A stretch of DNA of 64,000 nt from NCBI RefSeq assembly GCF_010500865.1, contig NZ_JAAAWN010000008.1:97526-161525 (forward strand), given 5' to 3'. This DNA is from Alteromonas profundi (GTDB lineage: Bacteria > Pseudomonadota > Gammaproteobacteria > Enterobacterales > Alteromonadaceae). The translations under genes and the position numbers were made by a program. The notes beneath the pieces are model-generated. The model did no database searches, was not told where the DNA came from, and saw only the letters and a list, made by a program, of their open reading frames with translations. This document shows, piece by piece, positions 26,458 through 34,682 of the stretch. Each line of letters starts with the position of its first letter. Positions within the stretch are counted from its first letter, which is position 1.

Positions 26458-28218
26458 TCAGCTAAGCAATTGCAGTTCAGCGTATTCCCTATACAAGGTA
26501 TCGCTTTTCATCAGTTCGCTATGGGTACCGGTGGCTACAACCTTACCTGCATCCATAACCACAATTCTGTCTGCGTGCTGCACGGTAGCTAGCCTGTGGG
26601 CTATAACAATGCTGGTTTTACCTTCCATTAACCGATTCATGGCTTGCTGTACCATGCGCTCGCTCATAGCATCTAGCGCGCTGGTAGCTTCATCAAGCAG
26701 TAAAATAGGGCGGTTAGCCAGAATTGCTCGAGCAATGGCAATACGTTGTTTTTGGCCGCCAGACAATTTGGTTCCGCGCTCACCAAGTTCTGTGTGATAT
26801 CGATTTTCGAGGTTGTCGATGAATTCGTGGGCGAAGGCTTGCTTCGCGGCTTTTATTACCGCCTCGTCATTAGCCTCTTCATTGCCGTATCGAATGTTCT
26901 CCATTACCGTAGTTGCGAATACCACGGGCTCTTGTGTTACTACCGCAATATATTTGCGTAGGGTGTGTAGGGGCAGGGTAGATGCAGGCACGCCATCAAT
27001 CAGGATGTGCCCTTGCTGAGGATCGTAAAAACGCATTAGCATTTGAAATAGTGTTGTTTTTCCTGCGCCGCTAGGCCCAACTAAGGCCAACTTTTCGTTA
27101 GCGTTTATATGTAGATTTAGGTTGGTAAACAAAGGCGCACTTCTATTGTACGCAAAGGTAACGTCTTTAAGCGTAATAGATGGCGCCATATGGGATGTAT
27201 TGATTTTGCTTACGTGATCGCCGGGTGAAATGATCCCAGGTGTGGTCTGGTAAAGTTGATATAGGCGTTCTGAAGCGCCAACCCCCCGTTGCACTTCGCC
27301 AATAACTTCACTTATAGTGGCAATACTCCCCCCCGCCATTACGGCGTAAAACAAAAACGCAGACAGTTCACCTACTGTCATGGCACCGCTAAATACCTGT
27401 CTGGCGCCCACCCATGCAATAAAGATAATAGCCGTCATGCTTAAGCACATAATGCAGCCGATTAGTAACGAGCGGTAGTGTATTCTGCGCTTAGCCGCAG
27501 CCATAGCAAGCTCTACACGAGAGGCGAAGTGATGGCGCTCTTTATCTTCAGCAGTATAGGCTTGTACGGTCATTATTTCGTGCAAGCTTTGGTCGATATG
27601 TGCCCCTAAATCGGCTATTTTGTCTTGACTAATTTTGGCGTATTTACGTACCTGTGGGGCGAGAACCTTTATAGGGATAAGCACTCCCGGCACCGCCACA
27701 ATTACGCAAAAGGTAAGTAGCGGACTTGAAATTCCCATCAGCACTAGCGCGCCACAAAAGGTAACGATGGAACGCAATGTCATTGATAAACTCATTCCTA
27801 CCACGGTTTGGATCACCGTGGTATCACTAGTAAAACGAGAAATGACTTCGCCAGTGCGTAGTTCGGCAAAAAACGATGGCGGCAGAGATAATAAATGCGC
27901 ATAGACTTGCTTTCGAATATCGGCGCTAACCCGCTCTCCTAACCACGTCATAAGGTAAAAACGCGCATAGGTTGCCACGCAAGCGACTAATGTGATGGCA
28001 AGCACGATAAGAGTGGCTTTATTCAAGGTTTCAGGCGCGCTTTCTACAAAGCCACTGTCGATAGCATACTTAATGCCCTGGCCTAGCATTAGCCATGAAA
28101 TGGCAGCGGTGAACAAAGCCAGTATGGCCCCAACCACCCGCTTTTTGTACCGACGTAAATGGGAACCAATCCATAGTAAAACTTGCTTTGTAGATACTTC
28201 ATTTAGCGGTGTAGCCAA
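26458..28218 (-). CDS. ABC exporter half-transporter (MsbA/LmrA-like, fused permease and ATPase)
   Basis: A 586-aa protein. The first 330 residues are a six-helix type I exporter membrane domain (LRTGEVISRFTSDTTVIQTVVG is the conserved cytoplasmic segment). The ATPase domain has Walker A GPSGAGKTTLFQ, Q-loop VVTQEPVVF, signature KLSGGQKQRIAIARA, Walker B ILLLDEATSALD and H-loop VIAHRLATV. It should act as a homodimer that exports a lipid or hydrophobic compound. It is a single gene with its own promoter region, which contains an inverted repeat at 28268. Orthology to msbA is not claimed: no lpxK partner is adjacent. Confidence 0.92.
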   Translation of the reverse strand: MATPLNEVSTKQVLLWIGSHLRRYKKRVVGAILALFTAAISWLMLGQGIKYAIDSGFVESAPETLNKATLIVLAITLVACVATYARFYLMTWLGERVSADIRKQVYAHLLSLPPSFFAELRTGEVISRFTSDTTVIQTVVGMSLSMTLRSIVTFCGALVLMGISSPLLTFCVIVAVPGVLIPIKVLAPQVRKYAKISQDKIADLGAHIDQSLHEIMTVQAYTAEDKERHHFASRVELAMAAAKRRIHYRSLLIGCIMCLSMTAIIFIAWVGARQVFSGAMTVGELSAFLFYAVMAGGSIATISEVIGEVQRGVGASERLYQLYQTTPGIISPGDHVSKINTSHMAPSITLKDVTFAYNRSAPLFTNLNLHINANEKLALVGPSGAGKTTLFQMLMRFYDPQQGHILIDGVPASTLPLHTLRKYIAVVTQEPVVFATTVMENIRYGNEEANDEAVIKAAKQAFAHEFIDNLENRYHTELGERGTKLSGGQKQRIAIARAILANRPILLLDEATSALDAMSERMVQQAMNRLMEGKTSIVIAHRLATVQHADRIVVMDAGKVVATGTHSELMKSDTLYREYAELQLLS

Positions 28219-28267
28219 AATAACCTCTTTTTTAAACTTCGACTTGGTTTTTAAAATAAGGCTGTAA

Positions 28268-28288
28268 CGTTAGGAGAAAAACCTAACG
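28268..28288. repeat. Inverted repeat upstream of the ABC exporter gene
   Basis: CGTTAGG and CCTAACG flank a 7-nt A-rich centre, about 50 bp before the ABC exporter start. A nested pair GTAACG (28265-28270) and CGTTAC (28304-28309) surrounds it. The position fits an operator of a transcription factor or a leader hairpin. Confidence 0.55.
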
Positions 28289-28445
28289 ATACTAACGTGT
28301 AAGCGTTACCGGCATGGAGCCAATCTTAAACAATGTTGAAGATTATACGCTGAATATGCATGCGTTGTTTTGAACATGCGACTACAGATGCAGTAAATCA
28401 GGTGGGTGGGCCGTTAATCTAAAAACGAGGGGGAGGGGAGAGAGT

Positions 28446-28480
28446 AATTGAGGTCCGCATCATTACGACGAACCTCAATT
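28446..28480. repeat. Inverted repeat downstream of metY
   Basis: AATTGAGGT (28446-28454) and ACCTCAATT (28472-28480) are perfect complements around 17 nt, 55-90 nt after the metY stop. There is no T-run, so it is a doubtful terminator. Confidence 0.5.
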
Positions 28481-28534
28481 GCATTTACATAAAGCACACG
28501 GCGGTAACACCGTATGGGTTGCCCATGTTATTCG

Positions 28535-29812
28535 CTAGTTTTGACTAGCTGCAAGGGCTTGTTCTATATCGGCGATAATGTCATCAATATGTTCGATACC
28601 TACTGAAATGCGTACCATATCTTCACTTACCCCCGCAGACGCCAACTCTTGCGCATTTAATTGTCGGTGGGTTGTGCTTGCAGGGTGACAGGCAAGCGAT
28701 TTAGCATCACCGATGTTGACCAAACGCAGTATTAACTGAAGAGCATCAATGAATTTCGAACCGGCAGCTATGCCACCTTCAATGCCAAAGCTAATAATGC
28801 CCGCAGCTTTACCGCCACAAATACGCTTGCAGGTGTCGTAATGTTCACTGGACGGCAAGGCGGCGTAATTTACCCAATTAACTGAAGGGTGTTTTTCGAG
28901 AAAAGCTGCGACCTTTTCGGCATTCTCGCAGTGACGCTCCATGCGCAAAGATAATGTTTCAAGCCCTTGCATAATATTAAAGGCACTTTGCGCAGAAAGG
29001 GCCGCGCCTGTGTTGCGAAGAGGGACTACACGGCAGCGGCCGATATACGCAGCAGGGCCAAGGGCCTCGGTGTAGGTTACGCCGTGATAGCTAGGATCAG
29101 GTGTGGTTAGCATGTTAAAGCGTTCGGCGTTGGCGGCCCAGTCAAATTTGCCCGAATCAACTATAATACCGCCCACGGTTGTGCCGTGACCGCCAATGTA
29201 CTTTGTTAACGAGTGTACGGCAATATCTGCCCCGTGATCGAATACTCGGCATAAAATAGGGGTGGCTACAGTATTGTCTACAATTAGCGGTACGCCTGCG
29301 TCATGGGCAATGTCGGCCCAGCGTTTAATATCCACAATATTACCAGCAGGGTTACCAATAGATTCGCAAAATACCGCTTTTGTGTTTTCGTCGATAGCGG
29401 CAGCTAAACCCTCGAAGTCATCGGCTTGTACAAATTTAGTTGTAATTCCTTGGCGTGGGAACGTATGGGCAAACAAGTTGTAAGTGCCGCCATACAGTTG
29501 CCCGACACTCACTATGTTACTGCCTACTTCAGCAATAGCTTCAATGGCGTAGCGTATAGCGGCCATTCCAGAGGCGACGGCTAATGCGCCAACGCCACCT
29601 TCTAATTCTGTTAAACGTTGTTCTAAGACCGCATTGGTAGGGTTCATTATGCGGCTATAAATATTTCCCGGCACTTTAAGGTCGAATAGATCCGCGCCAT
29701 GTTGTGTGTTATCAAACGTATAAGACGTGGTTTGATATATAGGCGTGGTTGCTGCTTTTGTGGTTTCTTCGCTAGTATAGCCTGCATGTAACGCAATCGT
29801 TTCTGGTTTCAT
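28535..29812 (-). CDS. metY: O-acetylhomoserine sulfhydrylase (MetY)
   Basis: A 425-aa PLP enzyme of the Cys/Met metabolism family. It makes homocysteine from O-acetylhomoserine and sulfide in methionine synthesis. The start MKPETIALHAGYTSEETTKAATTPIYQTTSYTF and the long form (~425 residues, with the extra internal segment after the lysine) distinguish MetY from MetB/MetC (~390 aa). The PLP lysine lies in HSLTKYIGGHGTTVGG near 205, and the phosphate loop is at VASGMAAIRYAI near 80. The C-terminal GDAKSLACHPASTTH is typical. A MetJ-type operator lies 34-49 bp upstream, so repression by methionine/SAM is expected. Confidence 0.94.
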   Translation of the reverse strand: MKPETIALHAGYTSEETTKAATTPIYQTTSYTFDNTQHGADLFDLKVPGNIYSRIMNPTNAVLEQRLTELEGGVGALAVASGMAAIRYAIEAIAEVGSNIVSVGQLYGGTYNLFAHTFPRQGITTKFVQADDFEGLAAAIDENTKAVFCESIGNPAGNIVDIKRWADIAHDAGVPLIVDNTVATPILCRVFDHGADIAVHSLTKYIGGHGTTVGGIIVDSGKFDWAANAERFNMLTTPDPSYHGVTYTEALGPAAYIGRCRVVPLRNTGAALSAQSAFNIMQGLETLSLRMERHCENAEKVAAFLEKHPSVNWVNYAALPSSEHYDTCKRICGGKAAGIISFGIEGGIAAGSKFIDALQLILRLVNIGDAKSLACHPASTTHRQLNAQELASAGVSEDMVRISVGIEHIDDIIADIEQALAASQN

Positions 29813-29845
29813 TGAACATACCTTAAGGACGTTAGATGTTAATTT

Positions 29846-29861
29846 GGACGTTTAGACGTCC
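29846..29861. promoter_or_regulatory. MetJ-type operator (tandem met boxes) upstream of metY
   Basis: GGACGTTT-AGACGTCC is two adjacent 8-bp units; compared with the met-box consensus AGACGTCT the matches are 6/8 and 7/8. A related GGACGTTA occurs at 29827-29834. The site is 34 bp before the metY start, a normal place for MetJ/SAM repression. Confidence 0.65.
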
Positions 29862-30052
29862 ATCTAAGGTAGATGAAAAATAACCATTTGTGAAGCCATA
29901 AATAGTATGTTGTAAATAAAAAGTTATTGATAGCGGGAGCGTGCAGGTAATTAAGGGGGAATAGCTTTTTTTAATTCAAGAAAAAGCCCTCTCTACCTTT
30001 CGCCTTGTGTTCGCATACGCTTATTAATAATCAATGAGTTGGAGTTTCAATA

Positions 30053-30670
30053 GTGCAACAAACTAATAACACTGTTCTTTATCATGTACACGACCCTATG
30101 TGCAGCTGGTGTTGGGCCTTTGCGCCTACTTGGGAAAAAATAAAGCAGAGGTTACCAGAGCATATAGAGGTACGTTATTTATTGGGCGGGCTAGCGCCTG
30201 ACTCTAACGAACCTATGCCTAGTGCAATGCAAACTGCTATCAGTGGATACTGGCAAACCATTATGCAAAAAGTACCAGGCACACAGTTTAACTTCGATTT
30301 TTGGGAAAAATGCGAGCCTCGCCGCTCAACCTATCCCTCTTGCCGCGCAGTTATAGCAGCCAGAAAGCAAGATCCCAGTAAGGAAATAGCGATGCTCCGA
30401 GCCATTCAAGAAGGGTACTACCTTCGTGCAATGAACCCATCAGATAATAGCACGCTAATAAGACTGGCCATTGAGCAAGACCTCGATGCTTTGCAGTTTG
30501 AGAAAGACTTAACTAGCGAAGCTACACAAAGCGAGCTGATGGAAGAAATTAGCCTAGGGCGAGCCATTGGCGCGCAGGGCTTTCCTAGTTTAATTTTGAA
30601 AACGGATGAAGGTTTTCGTTATATTCGTTATGACTATAACGACGCCAGTGTGACCCTACGCCTCTTATAG
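30053..30670 (+). CDS. DsbA-family thioredoxin-fold protein with CSWC motif
   Basis: A 205-aa protein starting at GTG with GGAG upstream. The N-terminal thioredoxin strand leads to DPMCSWCWAFAPTW, a CxxC active site near residues 17-20, and the helical insertion of DsbA-like proteins follows (PRRSTYPSCRAVIAARKQDP, IQEGYYLRAMNPSD). The cis-Pro loop is GAQGFPSLIL near 180. There is no signal peptide, so it is cytosolic, as for FrnE-type and related DsbA-family oxidoreductases. It probably reduces or isomerises disulfides or assists oxidative-stress defence. It is a single gene convergent with a lipoprotein gene. Confidence 0.82.
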   Translation: MQQTNNTVLYHVHDPMCSWCWAFAPTWEKIKQRLPEHIEVRYLLGGLAPDSNEPMPSAMQTAISGYWQTIMQKVPGTQFNFDFWEKCEPRRSTYPSCRAVIAARKQDPSKEIAMLRAIQEGYYLRAMNPSDNSTLIRLAIEQDLDALQFEKDLTSEATQSELMEEISLGRAIGAQGFPSLILKTDEGFRYIRYDYNDASVTLRLL

Positions 30671-30711
30671 CGGTTTAAAATGGTTCAAAAAAAGGCTGCT
30701 TAATGTGCTCG

Positions 30712-31197
30712 TTAAACCGTGCCCTCTTTACACTGTTCTAGGCGAGAATTACCAACGAAGTTGGGTACACCAATCTCAACATCAATCACGTGAGAGGCTA
30801 ATAAACCAGTTTGAGTTTCTTGAATCCAGACTTTCATTCTGTCGCCTTTTCGGGACTGTGCAAGAGAATAGCGTTTACCCCCTTCTAGGTCTGCATCTAA
30901 ACGAACCACGGCTTCTCTACGATTTTTTTGTCTTGTTCCAGAATTTACAACTGCGGCTGTAACAAAGAGAACGTGTTCACCAGCTGATATGTTTCGGATT
31001 CTAAATTCATCGGACGGACGTTGATTCCAGCACATGAGTCGAACAAACTCTTCCTCGTTTTCCCACTGCTGTGCATAGAAATCTACACGGGCTTCGTTTG
31101 AGGCGATCTCTGCTTGAGGTACAGTAAGTTGTGAAAAAGAACTACATGCTGCTAGCTGCGCAAGAAGAAATATTGACGATAAAGTGCGAAATTTCAT
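30712..31197 (-). CDS. Small lipoprotein of unknown function
   Basis: A 161-aa protein with a clear lipoprotein signal: SIFLLAQLAACSS, with lipobox LAAC near residue 18. The mature part is a beta-rich domain with a single further Cys (VRLMCWNQRPSDEFRI) and a final LEQCKEG. There is no Asp at +2 of the mature chain (Ser follows Cys), so outer-membrane sorting is likely. No motif is recognised. The ATG is preceded by AAAGGATT. It is convergent with the DsbA-family gene and divergent from the rpsP operon. Confidence 0.65.
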   Translation of the reverse strand: MKFRTLSSIFLLAQLAACSSFSQLTVPQAEIASNEARVDFYAQQWENEEEFVRLMCWNQRPSDEFRIRNISAGEHVLFVTAAVVNSGTRQKNRREAVVRLDADLEGGKRYSLAQSRKGDRMKVWIQETQTGLLASHVIDVEIGVPNFVGNSRLEQCKEGTV

Positions 31198-31291
31198 AAT
31201 AATCCTTTGTTTATTTTCCTGATGCTATTCCAGCATAGCTTTTCACCAAGAAAAGCGGCAACACTAATTAAGGGGTAAATAAGACTTTTAC

Positions 31292-31319
31292 TTGCATTAA
31301 ATGGTGATATCCGTATAAT
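31292..31319 (+). promoter_or_regulatory. Promoter of the rpsP operon
   Basis: TTGCAT, 16 nt, TATAAT: a close match to a sigma-70 promoter, followed by a GC-rich discriminator CGGCGG, which is common in ribosomal protein genes under stringent control. It lies 88 bp before rpsP. Confidence 0.7.
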
Positions 31320-31325
31320 TCGGCG

Positions 31326-31367
31326 GCCTTCCAATTGGTGTCTAATTTTTAGACGCAGGTTGAAGGC
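31326..31367 (+). promoter_or_regulatory. Structured leader of the rpsP operon
   Basis: The start of the transcript can fold as an outer stem GCCTTC (31326) with GAAGGC (31362) and an inner hairpin GTCTAA-TTT-TTAGAC. It is placed between the promoter and rpsP, where autoregulatory ribosomal-protein leaders occur. Its role is inferred. Confidence 0.5.
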
Positions 31368-31406
31368 TTAAGTTAACGGTAACGCTACAACGAGTTTGAG
31401 GCATTT

Positions 31407-31658
31407 ATGGTTACTATTCGTTTACAGCGTGGTGGCGCGAAAAAGCGTCCATTTTATCAACTAGTGGTGGCTGATAGCCGTCGTGCAAGAAACGGTCGTT
31501 TCATTGAAAACATCGGTTTCTTCAACCCAACTGCACAAGGTCAAGCGGAACGTCTTCGCGTAGATCTAGAGCGTGTAGATTACTGGGTTGGCGTTGGCGC
31601 GAGCTTATCAGAGCGCGTTTCTAGCTTGGTAAAAGAAGCTAAAAAATCTGCAGCATAA
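31407..31658 (+). CDS. rpsP: 30S ribosomal protein bS16
   Basis: An 83-aa protein beginning [20 protein letters not shown] and containing [21 protein letters not shown], which is diagnostic of S16, an early-assembling 30S protein that binds 16S rRNA. It is the first gene of rpsP-rimM-trmD-rplS. The length is usual for gammaproteobacteria. Confidence 0.98.
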   Translation: MVTIRLQRGGAKKRPFYQLVVADSRRARNGRFIENIGFFNPTAQGQAERLRVDLERVDYWVGVGASLSERVSSLVKEAKKSAA

Positions 31659-31681
31659 GCTGTTTTAACTGGTGAGTATAG

Positions 31682-32203
31682 ATGAGTCTAGCGTCTGACA
31701 GAGTGGTTATTGGCAAAATTGGCGCGCCCTATGGCGTAAAAGGTTGGGTCAAAATCAACAGCTATACAGAAAAACCAGAAGGTATCTTTGAGTACTTACC
31801 TTGGTTTCTTGGTGACGAAAAAGAATATCAAATTGACCAATGGCGACCGCATGGTAAAGGCCTAGTTGCAAAAGTAGTAGGTATTGAAGACCGAGATGAT
31901 GCTGAACGCATTAAAAACTTGGACATTAATATCGATGCAGCGCAACTTCCCGATTTGGGTGACGAAGGGGTTTATTGGCGCGAGCTCACGGGCATGAAAG
32001 TAGTAACAACGCAAGGTTACGATCTTGGTGTCGTGAAAGAAGTATTTAATACAGGTGCTAATGACGTGATTCACGTTAAAGCGAATGTTGGCGATGCTTT
32101 TGGTCAAAAAGAAAGATTATTACCTTTTGTTTATGATGAAGTTGTACAAGAGGTAGATAAGGAAGCGAAGGTCATTAAAGTTGACTGGGACCCGGGGTTT
32201 TAA
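31682..32203 (+). CDS. rimM: Ribosome maturation factor RimM
   Basis: A 173-aa protein. The N-terminal RimM barrel has VVIGKIGAPYGVKGWVKINSYTEKPEGIF, and the C-terminal PRC-barrel has YWRELTGMKVVTTQGYDLGVVKEVFNTGANDV and LLPFVYDEVVQEVD. RimM binds S19 and aids maturation of the 30S head. It starts 23 bp after rpsP and its stop abuts the GTG of trmD. Confidence 0.97.
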   Translation: MSLASDRVVIGKIGAPYGVKGWVKINSYTEKPEGIFEYLPWFLGDEKEYQIDQWRPHGKGLVAKVVGIEDRDDAERIKNLDINIDAAQLPDLGDEGVYWRELTGMKVVTTQGYDLGVVKEVFNTGANDVIHVKANVGDAFGQKERLLPFVYDEVVQEVDKEAKVIKVDWDPGF

Positions 32204-32965
32204 GTGACACCGGAAAAGTGGTTCGGGGTAGTAAGCCTGTTTCCAGATATGTTTGCGCCATTCACTCAACAGGGTGTAATAGGGCGAGCAGTTAAATCTG
32301 GTAAGTTGTCGGTCGATACCTTTAACCCCCGTGACTTTACTCATGACCGCCATCGTACAGTAGACGATCGCCCCTATGGAGGCGGACCCGGCATGCTAAT
32401 GATGGTAAAACCGCTTACTGACGCAATACACGCTGCCAAGAGCATTGGTGGCGAAAACAGTAAGGTGATCTACTTATCACCCCAAGGGAAACCCCTTGAC
32501 CAGGCAGGCGTGCAACGCTTAGCCAATATCGACCGCACTATTTTAATATGTGGGCGATACGAAGGAATTGACGAGCGTGTAATCGAACGCCATGTAGATG
32601 AAGAAGTGTCTATTGGCGATTACGTGCTAAGCGGCGGCGAACTGCCGGCAATGGTCTTAATGGACGCAGTTGCTAGGCTAGTACCCGGTGTGCTGGGGCA
32701 TAAAGCTTCAGCTGTTGAAGATTCCTTTACCGATGGACTTTTGGATTGCCCGCATTATACGCGGCCAGAAGTACTCGATGGTCAAAAGGTACCTGAGGTG
32801 TTGCTAAGTGGAGATCATGAAAAAATTAGGCAGTGGCGACTGATGCAATCTTTAGTGAGAACTAAGCAACGTCGCCCTGATTTGTTAAATCACCTAGCTC
32901 TGACTGAGGAGCAACAACGTTTGCTTGATCAATATCAAGCACTGTTGCGGCAAGATGACAGTTAA
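32204..32965 (+). CDS. trmD: tRNA (guanine-N1)-methyltransferase TrmD
   Basis: A 253-aa SPOUT methyltransferase that puts the m1G37 mark on tRNAs, preventing +1 frameshifting. The start is GTG immediately after the rimM TAA. Visible motifs: [30 protein letters not shown], the trefoil-knot SAM site [11 protein letters not shown] and [12 protein letters not shown], then [20 protein letters not shown], and the catalytic-side C-terminal [13 protein letters not shown]. The length is typical. Confidence 0.98.
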   Translation: MTPEKWFGVVSLFPDMFAPFTQQGVIGRAVKSGKLSVDTFNPRDFTHDRHRTVDDRPYGGGPGMLMMVKPLTDAIHAAKSIGGENSKVIYLSPQGKPLDQAGVQRLANIDRTILICGRYEGIDERVIERHVDEEVSIGDYVLSGGELPAMVLMDAVARLVPGVLGHKASAVEDSFTDGLLDCPHYTRPEVLDGQKVPEVLLSGDHEKIRQWRLMQSLVRTKQRRPDLLNHLALTEEQQRLLDQYQALLRQDDS

Positions 32966-32983
32966 CTAGGACGAGAGGATATG

Positions 32984-33343
32984 ATGAGCAAAGTCAGTCA
33001 AGATATCATCAAAAAAATTGAGCAAGCACAGCTTAAGTCTGATGTACCTGAGTTTGGTCCAGGTGACACAGTAGTTGTTAAAGTTCGCGTTACCGAAGGT
33101 GACAAAGAGCGTCTTCAGGCATATGAAGGTGTTGTTATCGCTAAGCGTAACCGTGGTCTGCACTCGTCTTTTACCGTACGCAAGATTTCTAGCGGCGAAG
33201 GCGTTGAGCGTGTGTTCCAAACACACAGCCCGCAAGTTTCTTCAATAGAAGTTAAACGTCGCGGTGCGGTTCGTCGTGCTAAGCTTTACTATCTACGTGA
33301 GCGTTCAGGTAAGTCTGCACGTATCAAAGAAAAGCTTAACTAA
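32984..33343 (+). CDS. rplS: 50S ribosomal protein bL19
   Basis: A 119-aa protein at the 30S-50S interface. The motifs [32 protein letters not shown] and [12 protein letters not shown] define L19. Two ATGs stand in tandem (32981 and 32984); the second has better spacing from GAGAGGA and gives the usual MSKVSQ start. It closes the operon with a strong terminator at 33376. Confidence 0.98.
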   Translation: MSKVSQDIIKKIEQAQLKSDVPEFGPGDTVVVKVRVTEGDKERLQAYEGVVIAKRNRGLHSSFTVRKISSGEGVERVFQTHSPQVSSIEVKRRGAVRRAKLYYLRERSGKSARIKEKLN

Positions 33344-33375
33344 GATTACTAATCCTTGCGTTATTGTTAACTTCG

Positions 33376-33403
33376 AAAAAGCCCGCTTTAAGCGGGCTTT
33401 TTT
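33376..33403 (+). terminator. Terminator of the rpsP-rplS operon
   Basis: The stem AGCCCGCT-TTA-AGCGGGCT is flanked by five As and six Ts, 33 bp after rplS. Confidence 0.92.
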
Positions 33404-33535
33404 GTGCCTATTGTTTAATTAAGTGTCACATTTATTTACATTTTCTTCGAATAGCAAACGTAACTTATTGATTTTTATGGTGGCATACTTTTTGCTAAAT
33501 CGAACTGTAGGTAAATAATAAAAGGAATAATAAAG

Positions 33536-33700
33536 ATGAAAACCAAATTGCTCTCACTACTCTCGTTACTCGTGGTCTCACACAGTGCCTTGGCTGGGTC
33601 TGCTCCGGTAGCAACACCGGTTGACGAACCAAGTACGCTCGTAGTCATTGGCGCTGTTGCTGTTGTAATTGGCTTAGTTAAGTGGAAAAACAGGAAGTAA
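33536..33700 (+). CDS. 54-aa exported microprotein with PEP-CTERM-like C-terminus
   Basis: ATG at 33536 with AAAGGAA upstream. The 54 residues split into a signal peptide (MKTKLLSLLSLLVVSHSALA, cleavage after ALA), a mature core of only about 10 residues (GSAPVATPVD), and a C-terminal tripartite tail. The tail is EPST, then a hydrophobic helix LVVIGAVAVVIGLV, then a basic end KWKNRK. This strongly recalls a PEP-CTERM exosortase sorting signal (usually PEPST, helix, RRRK). It could also be a tiny single-span membrane peptide. The following hydroxylase frame overlaps its end by 19 nt if its first GTG is used. Confidence 0.6.
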   Translation: MKTKLLSLLSLLVVSHSALAGSAPVATPVDEPSTLVVIGAVAVVIGLVKWKNRK

Positions 33701-34530
33701 GTTTCCAAGTGTTAGAAAGTGTAAGTTTCAGAAGTGAACAAATTCACTTTATTGTTTTTGTATCGGTGATTTTGTTTGTTTTGCTTCTTGAAGCTTGCTT
33801 TGCTGCCAAGAAAATCAATAAAAAGATCCAATCTGATCGTTGGTTTTTTAATGTTGTTTTATTTTTCATTGGTTCGCTTTGTGTTCAGCTTATTTTACCC
33901 GTAACAGCGTTTTCTGCTTCACTATGGTCCCAAGACACCCGTTGGGGATTATTCAATGTCGTATCAACATCTATATTTAGTAGCACGTTAATATTTCTTA
34001 TTGCTGCAGACTTAGTACTCTATTTAATGCATCGCTTGTACCATTCTCACCCTTGGTTGTGGAAAATACATGCTGTTCACCATAGTGACCAGTATTTTAA
34101 TGTTTCAACATCGCTACGTTTTCACCCCTTAGAGTTTATTATTACCTCCTGCTTACTTTGTGCCACTATCGTCTTTCTCGCTGTTCCCCCCGCAGCAGTG
34201 CTGGTCTATTTTGTAATCCAAGCAGTCTCATCTGCCTTTACCCATGGCAATTTTTATTTGCCCGATGTCATTGCAAAAAAGCTGGCGTGGTTAATAGTCA
34301 CACCTAACCTCCACTCGGTGCACCATAGCGTCCATCGACATCAAAGTAACAAAAACTTCGGGATCGTTTTAACGTTTTGGGACAGAGTGTTTAATACCCT
34401 GTCAGTGGTGAGTCTTAAAACATTAAGGGGAATAACGCACGGCGTTAGTGAACACATGCACATCATTCCCACGAATTTTTCTAGTGTGTTGTTTTTCCCC
34501 TTACGTAAAAAGCCTCGCAACAAAGCCTAA
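33682..34530 (+). CDS. Sterol desaturase/fatty acid hydroxylase family membrane enzyme
   Basis: A 282-aa integral membrane di-iron enzyme. The histidine clusters are HRLYHSHPWLWKIHAVHHSD (about residues 118-137) and LHSVHHSVHRHQSN (about 210-223), the HxxxH, HxxHH and HxxHH pattern of the family, which hydroxylates or desaturates lipids or isoprenoids using O2. About five to six hydrophobic segments surround them. The start is uncertain: GTG 33682 lies inside the microprotein gene without a ribosome site, while GTG 33709 follows AGGAAG. The overlap suggests coupling to the microprotein gene. The substrate is unknown. Confidence 0.82.
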   Translation: MEKQEVSFQVLESVSFRSEQIHFIVFVSVILFVLLLEACFAAKKINKKIQSDRWFFNVVLFFIGSLCVQLILPVTAFSASLWSQDTRWGLFNVVSTSIFSSTLIFLIAADLVLYLMHRLYHSHPWLWKIHAVHHSDQYFNVSTSLRFHPLEFIITSCLLCATIVFLAVPPAAVLVYFVIQAVSSAFTHGNFYLPDVIAKKLAWLIVTPNLHSVHHSVHRHQSNKNFGIVLTFWDRVFNTLSVVSLKTLRGITHGVSEHMHIIPTNFSSVLFFPLRKKPRNKA

Positions 34531-34682
34531 CCCACCGCTGTTAGCTCGTCATATCCATTATTTTCACAGGCGATTACACCTAGCTTCAATAAGCATTAAG
34601 GCTTTTTATCGTGTATTTCATAGGTGAACTATAAATGGACTTCATCAGAATAAGTTAAAGGTATAAATAAGAGCGTGGGTTA

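Larger units (their letters stand above)
28219..28534. other. Gene-free region between ABC exporter and metY
   Basis: It holds two inverted repeats (28268-28288 and 28446-28480, listed separately), the promoter of the ABC exporter, and the 3' end of the metY transcript. No gene is seen. Confidence 0.5.

Noticed and set aside
30705..30962. 85-aa frame antisense to the small lipoprotein
   Set aside because: Shadow of the lipoprotein gene, which has a clear lipobox and ribosome site.
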